A stretch of 64,000 bases of DNA from Aptenodytes patagonicus (lineage: Eukaryota; Chordata; Aves; Sphenisciformes; Spheniscidae). Of the stretch, positions 55,261-64,000 are shown one piece after another. The position numbers and the translations under genes are program-made. Numbering within the stretch: the stretch's first letter is position 1; every line of letters begins with the position of its first letter. The DNA lies in assembly GCF_965638725.1 (NCBI RefSeq), contig NW_027472023.1:186001-250000 (forward strand), given 5' to 3'. Below the pieces are notes generated by a model, which was given only the letters and a program-made list of their open reading frames with translations, was not told the origin of the DNA and did not search any database.

Positions 55261-55618
55261 TAACAGGGAACGGGGCAAATGGGGTGCCTGGGGGGATCAG
55301 AGAATGAAGGCGCAGTTAGCGGGGTGTTTGGGGACATGGGGGGGGTTCTGGAGACTGTCTGGAAACAGGCATATCTGGGAGATGTCAGGAGTACTTGGGG
55401 TATTTGGGGCGATTGTGTGACTCAGGGTACCTGTAAAGGCCCTGGTCATTTGGAGGTGTAGGGGGGGATGGGGGCAGTGAGTGGGGTATTTGGGGACATC
55501 AGGGGTGTCCAGAAGGCATGTGGAGTCTTTGGGGAGACGGGGGAGTGTGGGGGCAGGTAGCTTCTGCGGGTGTCTGTGGGCTGAGGTGGTCTCTGAAGCT
55601 GTTTGGGGCAGTTGTGGG
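55261..55618. repeat. G-rich minisatellite right part, unit 3
   Basis: Copy of 3403-3760; no gene is supported from 55619 to 56583. Confidence 0.65.
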
Positions 55619-56614
55619 GCTATTTGCTCATAAACGGCTAATAGCCGAGGAGAGCTGGGGTGCCCGGGGATGACCAGGTGAAGCTCGAGGCGGTAAGGCC
55701 TTGCCGGGGCTGTGCTTGGGGTGGGGGTGAGCAAGTGTGCCAGTGCCCCCATCCCGTGGGTGTCCAGCACAGCGGGCCTGGCACCCTGGCAGGGAAATGG
55801 CTCCTCACCCCACAGGCGCCCCTGCAGTGCCACATCTCCCCAAGGGTGCCGTGTCCCAGTGATACACACCCGTGGCTGGAGAGCTTTCCTGACATAGAAG
55901 CGCACATCACGGGGCTGCAGAAGCGAAAGCACCACAAAACCCTTCCCCAGGCATCCCTGCCCAACCCCGGGCCCCACAATCCCCTGCAAATCCCTTTGCC
56001 CCCCACCAGGTACCAGCCCCTGCTTCCGCATACCCTGGCTCTGCCTCTCCCGTGCAGCATGGGGAGTGGAGGCGCCCTGCCCATTCCCCATTCCCACCCC
56101 GGGCCGGGGGGTGTTCTGTGTCCCCCCCCATACCGGGATTAACCCCACTAAAGGGCCTGGCTTGAAGTGTGTTCGTGTCAGCATCTTCTTAGGACTGTGG
56201 GGTGTGATCAGGGCCCAGCCGCTGGGTATTAAATGCACCATTTAATTGTGCATACAACCCCTCCAAACACCCCATCGCAGCCCCAGCGCTGCCTGTGAGT
56301 ACGTAGGTGACAGAAGGACGGCGAGGGGAAATGGGGGCCTGTGACGGGTGCGCTTGACCCCTGACCAGACTGGCGGTGGTTTGGTGCAGGCTCCGGAAGG
56401 GGTAAAGGCCTGAGCCGTAGCCAGGCGTGAACTCCCCTAGTTTCAACCTGTTCTCTGAAAACCCACAAAGGAGCAGAGTGACACAGTGAGCATCAGTGCA
56501 TATGAGCTTGGAACACCGACCACGCAACTAACACATGAATAGTGGGTGGCTTTTCCAAGACTCATTTATCAAGGAACAAAGAATGTTGTGGGTACAAGGA
56601 GTCTCACGTATACC

Positions 56615-57677
56615 TTTTCCACCGCATGTACTTTGACTAGGAGCCAACCGCTTTATCCCCTAACTATGACAGCCTAGGTGAGCCTTCTTTGAGCTCTCCC
56701 TGCTAAGCAGCTGGCTGCGTGGCGGTGATCTCCCCTTGAGCTGGGAGACCTCTCAAGGTTGCTCCTCAAGGCAGAGAGACCTTTTACCAACAACAGATCT
56801 TCGGTAAGCGACCGATACTGCGCATAACCTTGTAGTATGGTAACTTGGATTTGGTCTTGGTAACTTTGATACGTAGACTCCTCTCGAAGGAGGAATTCAG
56901 AAAGCAAGGGGGGCCACTCTGAACCTCATGGCTCAACGGGAGGGTCCTCCTTACCTTTCTGCATCTCCGCGCTCTCTGTGAATCATTCTAACTCGAGTGT
57001 AACTCAATTTTCCCTTGTATGTTTCTTCCATGCAGTAATTAGTAGAGTGAACCTTGCCATCGAACTTTCTTAAGTTGCGCTTTTACAACATCATATTAAA
57101 ACCTCTTCTGCTAATACGTTTGACGGTGATTCTTTAAGCAATCTAAACCACTCATTTCGTGACAGGGCCCGCTGCTGAACGAGGCGGGGGTCCTGGGGAC
57201 ACAGGACGTGGGAAAGGCTGAGGCACTGAAGGCCACCTTTGCCTCTGTCTCTACCAGCCTGACTGGCCTTCAGGAATCCCAGGTCACAAAGGCTGGAGGA
57301 AAGGCTGGAGCAAGGCAGACGTACCCTTGGCGGAAGAGGATCAGGTCAGGGAATACTTAAGGAAACTGGACATACAGAAGTGCATGGGCACAGATGGGAC
57401 GTACCCGCGAGCGCTGAGGGATCTGGCTGATGGCACTGCAAGGCCACCCTTGCTAATCTTTGATGGGTCATGGTGATTGGAAGAATTGCCAGAGGACTGG
57501 AGGAAAGCAAATGTCACTCCTGTCTTCAAGCAGGGCAAGGAGGACCCAGGAAACAACAGGCCGTTCAGCCGTGCCTCGACCCTGATGGGAGCAGCTGTAA
57601 AGGCAACCTGCTCATAAGGGAAATGCACTGACAGAGAAAAGGTGTCTGCCAGCCTGGGAACTGCTGGCCTGGGAACC
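56615..57677 (+). mobile_element. 1063-bp block (LTR-like plus CR1 fragment), unit 3
   Basis: Same block as 30320-31382 in unit 2, absent from unit 1. It holds most of the LTR-like segment and a CR1-like RT fragment, essentially unchanged. Confidence 0.6.
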
Positions 57678-58218
57678 TGGGGCATCCTCGAGGGCCATCC
57701 TTGAGAAGCGCACCTGGCGTCCTTGAAGCGCCGCTGGGAACCTGAGGACCTGAGACATCCCGAGGAAAGGTAGAAATTGCCTGTAAACGTTGAAAACCGT
57801 CTGGAAAAACAGAAGTCAGCAACAGCTATTGGCTGCCCCAGGTGGTGGTGCCCTACACCCCCCTTATGTCTCTAAAGATAGAAAAAGAACTCGCTCTCTA
57901 CCCAATACGGATCTTCTCTCTGAGAGCTCCCCCGTGAGAACGCCTCTACACGGGACCTGCTAGGCAGACTGGACCCTCTCCGGGGATGCCTGGCTGACTG
58001 CAGACTCCGTGACGCGGCTCACCTTCGAAGTGAGACTTTGTGCGTGGTCGATTGGCCCCACTCTTCGGAGCGGTTTGGTGAGTGCTGTACCGCTAGCACT
58101 TCAAATAGTACAGAGAGGCACTCATATACTAATAATTAATTGGTAATAATAATTACATTAATTTATAATAATTAAATTTGTAGTAAGTTGTAATACAGAA
58201 ATTTGACAAAAACCCTCC

Positions 58219-61079
58219 TTGTCCTTGTGTATTACACCGAGACCCATAGCGGCAATACGGTCCTACAATATAGTGGGTATGGATCTTTTAAGACCCCAGA
58301 CCGTTAGTACTCCATCGGGTACTTGGCGGCCAAACCATCAGACCCAGAACTCCGTAGTCTCTATAGATGAAACACCAGCCAAGGGATCCACTACTTTTCT
58401 ACTACAGGCCACACCTAAATTACCCAAAAATGCCTTGACTCATGTATGACAATATGATATTAGCCCTGAAGCCACACTAGGCATAACTACTCTTACTCAC
58501 GATTTATGACAATGGGGTGTTATTCAGAAAACTCACTCTCCGTGTAACTGCCCTGTGTGGCCTCTCTGTAAGCCTAACAGTACCGGGCGTTTGATGGTAC
58601 ATTATGGCAAACTGAATGAAAATACTGGACCCTTACCTGCTGCCGTCCCATCTATCACGGGTCTTCTTTTCATGATAGAGCAAGCAGCCCACCCTTGGGT
58701 GGCTGCCGTGGATGTAAAAGATACATTTTTCATGGTCCCATTACAACCTGAGGATCAAGAGAGCTTGGCTTTTACTGGGCATGGGATAAAGCATACTTCC
58801 ACCCCATTACCCCAAGGATGCAAACATAGCCCTACATTGTCACATCAGGCTTTTATTAGCACGGGGCATTTTAATTGGAGGGGATTCCTCCAGTGAGGGC
58901 CGAAGAATGCGTGGTCACCTCCTAGCCCATCTGGAAGGTAAGGGGATTACCATCCCTGAAGCTAAATGACAGGGACCTAGCCAGCTGGTTCCCTTTTGAC
59001 ATATAACCTGGCAAGATGGCAGGCGATGTACTCCCCCTGATACCCTGCAGCAAATATCCCAGCTAAACTCACCCTCCAATAAGAAGGAGCTCCGACAAGG
59101 AATGCAGGATTCTGGCGAGACCATATTCCAGGGCTTACTATAACTGCCCAACCCTCATACGATCTGTTGAAGAAGCACGCTACCTGGGAATGGACAATTA
59201 CTCATAAAGAAGCGCTTTGTTTGTGAAGACACAGTGTTTTAGAGTATCAGGCTATGGGCCCCGCAGTACCAGGGGCCCCCTTTAGCCTACATATAGGACT
59301 CGCAGAAAGACGGTATCAGTGGAGATGGTGGCAATGAGTTGGGCCCAATAAGGCCCAATTAACTCCCATAGGGTTTGGATCAAAGGGGTAGCAAGGTTCC
59401 CAGTCACGCTATTCACTCTGGGAAAAAAAATCACTACTGGCTACTTACCCAGCCCTACTAGATACTGAACCCATCACATCAGACACAGCCTTAGAAATTC
59501 AGACCCCGTTCCCTATCCTCAAAAGAATCAGAGAGTCTGCTCCCGTTCCTCAGGGAATGGCACACGCCAGTACAATTCAGGAAATGACAACGTACACAGC
59601 ACGTCGCGACTGGGTCGTGAGGGGAACAGGGCTTACAGGGAGCCTGACAGAGTACAGTATCCAATGGCAAAGGGGTGCCTTGTCACCCCTTGGTACGCTG
59701 CCCCCACCCATTCAACATGCACCACCCCCATCCGATTTACAAGAGGATATCGAGGTGTGGTCTAGTGATGGCTTACAGATGGACCAGCTCACAGGGAAGT
59801 GGGAGGGAAGGGCTGCCCCCCTGCAGCCCTCAGACGGGACATCCAAAACACAGGAGATAGAGGGATCAGCTCAATTGGCTGAGCTCCAGGTGGCAGTGCT
59901 AGCTGCTGGACGGGGTGCCGGCACAATATATACCGATTCCTGTGCGGTACGGGCTGGGGCCACTCAGTGGCTCCCATACTGGAAAGCTGAAGGATGGAAA
60001 ACTGAAGAAAGTGAAGTCCGGGGAAAAGAACTAGGGGAAAAGCTATATTTAATAGCTCGAGCAAAGAAGAATGATGGGAATCTTCTTCGAATAGGGCACG
60101 TATCCACACATACGAAGGGCACAGATCTAGGAGCCAGATGGAACCATGAAGCACATTGCTTTGCTTAAGAACCTAGAAAGAGCAATGCTACTGATCTTCC
60201 CCGTAACATATATACTCCCTCCACCTCTGATCGCATGATGCTGGGCTGGTTACGTGACAGCTTAGGACTTATGGGTGGCCTGGATCTATCTCGACAAGTG
60301 GGCCCCCGAGGGTGGCCGATTTCTAAAGCACAATGCCAAGATTTTGTCGCTAGCTGCCCTTTTGTACATCGGCCTGAGCCAAATTTTTAGCTGGGCAACA
60401 GTGGGCCGACCTGAGAGATGGCAAATAGATTTCAAAGGACCCCTACCCCAACCTCCAAGTAAATGGGAGTATATTTTAACCGGGGTAGGGATTATTAGCG
60501 TTCTAGGTATGGGCTACCCATGCCCTCATTTCACGGGCGGCCACATCACTCTACCAATGCAGTCACTGCCTTAAACAATTGACGGACCATGACTGGCAGT
60601 CCGATCTGGAAAGCTTTTGATAGCAGCCACAGTGTACCTTCAACTTCAGGCAAAAAAGATCATCATCAATTATCTGTGGGACAAACCGTCCAGGTTAATC
60701 ACCTGCAAAAAGGGAGTTTTCCTTGCATATTGCTAACACACCTTCAAAGTGCCATGTGGAAGGTGCTTGACCACAAGCATCCCAAACTTGCTGGGGATGC
60801 TCAACACTGACCTTGAGCTTAATCTGGTATTTGGGCTCTGTACTGAACATCTCGTTTCCGAGCAGTGGATCTCCAAATCATCCGGTACCCAAAGGGAATG
60901 AAGCTGGTTTTGTGTTTTCTTTCAGGTTACCCCAACTGCAACATGGGCAACTGGGAACTCAGATTATCTGCCCGGGATCCTTGGTCCCACGCATAAAGAG
61001 GAATTTGAAAAACTCGCAACGAGGAATGGGCATATGTCATAACAACTCACAACAGGGGGAAGTGAAGGGGAAAGTCAAA
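58219..61079 (+). pseudogene. ERV pol relic, unit 3
   Basis: Copy of 5298-8180 with the same breaks. A local replacement at 60886-60897 swaps about 33 bp for 11 bp relative to the other units and opens a 90-codon frame with no family resemblance. Confidence 0.7.
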
Positions 61080-61530
61080 TTGTAACAGAAAATAGAAGTG
61101 GACGTAGTTTAGTGCTGCTTAACACAGCATTAAAGTATATTCTGTTGGGGGATTGTCGGGATTACTAGCTTTGGTGGTTGTGTATGTATAGGTTCAGTTG
61201 ATCTTGTAGCGAAACTGGTATGTGAGAGGATGGAACGAAGAAGAAGAGAGGACGAGAAATAAAATGGGTTGAAACAAATGGGTTTGGAAATGAAAAAAGA
61301 TAAGATGTCATGAGCAACTGGGAAGAGCAGAGTTTAAAAAAAAAGGAACAAAGACGGGGTTATGTCTGGTAATTACAATAATGGGGAATGGCCTTATCCC
61401 AGCGATGGAATAGCAATCGCATTATTCAGTTTATGAATAAATGAATAAATTCTGATGAGCTGCCGGGGAGCTCATCAAACAAAAGCTGTCTTTGCTGCGT
61501 GTCAGCCTAATTTTTTTACATCCACACCGT

Positions 61531-61844
61531 TCAACGAAATCTTGTCTTGAGAGAACAGATGGCTGCGGAGGGGACTGAACAGTCCTCCTGCTCTGGGCCA
61601 TCAGTGCTGAGCGTTGCCTCAACCCTCGAATGTTCCTGCTGCCCGGCTGGGTCTTTGTGGAGCAGCCCCGTGGAGAAGTGCGCGGACAGCGTGCAAGGGC
61701 TGTGATTGAGAGGCGGCTCAAGGAAGTTGCACGAGGGGTAGCAGTTTCTGCTCTGGCTTCTCAGTCGGTCCCCCAGCATAACATCCAGCTGGCTGAGAAT
61801 AGAGGCCAGTGGGTAATTCACGAGACCCACGGCCTCACCAGCTC
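61531..61844 (-). pseudogene. Maverick/Polinton major-capsid-like fragment, unit 3
   Basis: Copy of the unit 2 version, 99 codons open. Confidence 0.6.
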
Positions 61845-61857
61845 TGAGGTTTGACTG

Positions 61858-62686
61858 TCAGCTTTTACAATCTTGCAGCAGAGGTACAGAAGGCTGTTGT
61901 TCGGATCTATGCAATCTTCCCCATTCCCAGCTATGAAAAAATACCGAGGCGCAGAGATGCAGCCCCACAGTCACCTTCCCAAAGCAAAATAAGGCATGCG
62001 TGTTCTGGCCAGTCTTTATTTCAATGCTGATTTTGCCAACGTGCTGGCAGTTTACCGGCACGGTAGTGCGGCTTATCCTATGTCGCTGCCATGATCGCGC
62101 CGTTATTCCCGCCCGTCAAAACCCAGCGCAATACAGAACCGCAGAGCCCCCGATAAGCTGGTGCTCTACAAGATCCATGTGGCGATAGGGTGAGTTTAAA
62201 CCCTCCAGTGATGGCTGCCACAAAGAGAAATTTCTTAGCAGCAACACCCGGAGAAGACCCCAAGATATGTGCCAGATCCCCAGTTGTAGAAAAAGTGTAA
62301 GGCTTTTGATCCGTTTTGAGCTTTGTTTTCCTTACGACGGGGTCATAGGCCAGGCTCACTGCTGGAGAGTTGACAGCTGGAGCTTTGTGGTGGGGGTTAA
62401 TGAGATGGATCATACCTCCCATCAACATGGAGAGGGATGGATAATAGCCTTTCTGCAAAGGCTACTGCCCTGTCTCGCCCTGCAGCGCTATTTCAAAGAT
62501 GGTGTCCTGCTTGATGCTATGCCAGCTCTGTGGGTACGGTGTTTGCACCAGCCCCACTGTCCACTTCCCGCAGAGTTCCAGGGGCCTCACCAGCTGTATG
62601 GGAATGTGCGAGCTGGTGTTTTGTGGGCAGAGTCTGGCACCGCTGGCATTGCTGGGGAGCGCAATGTAGAAACCCCTGTCTGCCAT
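61858..62686 (-). pseudogene. Maverick/Polinton minor-capsid-like gene, unit 3
   Basis: Copy of 8964-9792; it carries the two bases (GA) near 62225 that unit 2 lacks, as unit 1 does. Confidence 0.65.
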
Positions 62687-62714
62687 CCTTCTTCTTCCCC
62701 CACTCCACTGCCAG

Positions 62715-63176
62715 TCAGGAGATGTCCTGCACCTGGGAAGCTCCTACCCTAAATTTCTGGGGCCAGCCACGCCACTTCACCAGCAGCTGTTTCTTTCCTC
62801 CTTTCCCTTTTGCTGGATGATCTTCTCAATTTTGCAGGTCTTGTCCTTGTCAGGATGCACTTTTTGAAGATCTTTGGGGTAAAACTTCCCCCCACTTGCT
62901 TCCCAACCATAGTCTCTTAAGCGGTACACAGGCATCTGTCCCCTTCTCACACTTTCCGCTACGATGAAAATGTCACCTGTGAACGTCTGTTCATAACCTT
63001 TCTCAAATCTCTTGGGTTTTTTTAGACACCCTGACGTGGTCTCCCTTTTGGAGCAGAGGCGCAGATCCTGTAGTTTCAAACACACCCCTATCTCCGGTTT
63101 TCCAAACTCTTGACGAGTCTGAAGTGTTCACGTCCACAGGCCTGGCTCTGACAGCTCTGGGGAAGCTCTGGTTACA
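62715..63176 (-). pseudogene. Maverick/Polinton integrase C-terminus with chromodomain, unit 3
   Basis: Copy of 9821-10282, again cut by the ERVL LTR. Confidence 0.75.
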
Positions 63177-63180
63177 ACTC

Positions 63181-63788
63181 TGTGCTGGTTTTGGCTGGGA
63201 TAGAGTTAAATTTCTTCACGGTACCTCCTATGGGGCTGTGTTTTGGACTAGTGCTGGAAAGAGTGTTGGTAACACAGGGATGTTTTCGTTATTGCTGAGC
63301 AGTGCTTACGCAGCATCGAGGCCTTTTCTGCTTCTCACACCAGCCCACCAGCGAACAGGCTGGGGGTGCACAAGAAGATGGGAGGGGGCACAGCCGGGAC
63401 AGCTGACCCCAACTGACCAAAGGGCTATCCCCTACCATATGACGTCATGCTCAGCCATAAACCTAGGGGGGGGGGAGGTTGGCGCGGCGGGAGGCTGCTG
63501 CTCGGGGACTGGCTGGGCATCAGTCGGTTGGTGGTGAGCAATTGTTTTCACTTGCATCACTTGTCTTTCTAGGGTTTTATTTCTCGCTCTTTGTTATCTT
63601 CTTTTCCATTACTATAGTAGTATTAGTATTATTACTACTGCTATATTTCAATTATTAAACTGTTTTTGTCTCAACCCCTGAGTTTTCTCACTTTTGCCCT
63701 TCCAATTCTCTTCCCCCATCCCGCTGCGGGGGGAGTGAGCGAGCGGCGGTGTGGTGCTTAGTTGCTGGCTGGGGTTAAACCACGACCA
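63181..63788 (+). mobile_element. ERVL-like 5' LTR, unit 3
   Basis: Copy of 10287-10891. Here the terminus reads CACGACCA, so a terminal CA is present at 63787-63788 where units 1 and 2 have CG. Confidence 0.88.
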
Positions 63789-63795
63789 TCCTTTT

Positions 63796-63813
63796 TGGCA
63801 CCCGACGTGGGGC
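63796..63813 (+). promoter_or_regulatory. Primer-binding site, unit 3
   Basis: Same tRNA-Lys-like 18-mer as the other units; the leader continues to the window end. Confidence 0.65.
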
Positions 63814-64000
63814 TCAAAGGCTTTGCGATAATAACGGAATGACCAGAGCGCATTAGAAGGGATTTATATCTGCTAACAGTTGCGGGTCACGGTCTTGATG
63901 CATCTGTTCTCGATACTAGTTTATCTGATCTGCGCCATGCTGGGTTTTTTGCTGTACATGTTGAAGACTGGTGTTGGCTTTTGCAGTTTGCTGTGCTCTG

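Larger units (their letters stand above)
51862..64000. repeat. Tandem macrosatellite unit 3, cut by window end
   Basis: The first 12.1 kb of a third unit, again head to tail. The offset to unit 2 is 26298, dropping to 26295 at an ATT-repeat difference in the solo LTR, to 26273 at a complex indel near 60886, and rising to 26275 near 62225. The host gene would be expected about 7 kb beyond the window edge, so it is not visible in this unit. Confidence 0.95.

Noticed and set aside
1-64000. Triplication as a pure assembly duplicate or collapsed haplotypes
   Set aside because: Units differ by many private indels and substitutions, some shared in conflicting pairs, which identical duplicated contigs would not show. 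Read-level checking is still listed under findings.

Overview
The window comes from a vertebrate nuclear genome, almost certainly a bird. Chicken-repeat-1 (CR1) LINE fragments with the ATTCTATG-type 3' tail are everywhere, several endogenous retrovirus (ERV) relics carry avian-looking LTRs, and the one supported host gene has short GT-AG introns and an AATAAA signal. There are no bacterial-type genes, CRISPR arrays or recognisable tRNA or rRNA genes. Species and chromosome cannot be told from the sequence alone.

The dominant structure is a head-to-tail tandem array of a unit of about 26 kb. Position 52 recurs at 25615 and 51913, so unit 1 is 1-25563, unit 2 is 25564-51861 and unit 3 (truncated by the window) is 51862-64000. 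The units are nearly identical by eye and differ by scattered substitutions and a few sharp indels: 1063 bp, 331 bp, 33-versus-11 bp, 9 bp and 1-5 bp. These indels show that the units are distinct loci rather than one sequence written three times.

Order within a unit, using unit 1 coordinates. The 3' half of a CR1 element and a second CR1 tail come first (1-1830). Next is a relic resembling exon 1 of dynactin subunit 2 (2185-2220), then a G-rich minisatellite split by a solo LTR with a 5-bp target duplication (2335-3760). A broken ERV pol follows (about 5000-8180). Minus-strand remnants of a Maverick/Polinton element come next (8632-10282): a major-capsid-like fragment, a minor-capsid-like gene and an integrase C-terminus with chromodomain. 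This is interrupted by the 5' LTR of an ERVL-like provirus with gag, protease-RT and a fused integrase fragment but no 3' LTR (10287-14150). A minus-strand CR1 and a GC-rich stretch lead to the promoter and body of a ten-exon host gene (17072-20878). An inverted-repeat arm, a second inverted dynactin-2 exon relic, a plus-strand Maverick integrase-core fragment and a long CR1 element complete the unit and run into the next one.

The host gene is the likely reason the array matters. Both complete copies (18028-20855 and 44656-47483) have intact splice sites, consistent phases, a TATA box with a CRE-like element and a polyadenylation signal. Each is predicted to encode a 249-residue helical, probably coiled-coil protein with one membrane segment 27 residues from its C terminus. 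The copies differ by one amino acid as far as I can see. I do not recognise the gene with certainty. Everything else in the unit is decayed mobile DNA, so the array looks like an amplified gene carried on a repeat-rich segment. Such arrangements are known from ampliconic and sex-linked or germline-restricted regions, but that placement is inference.
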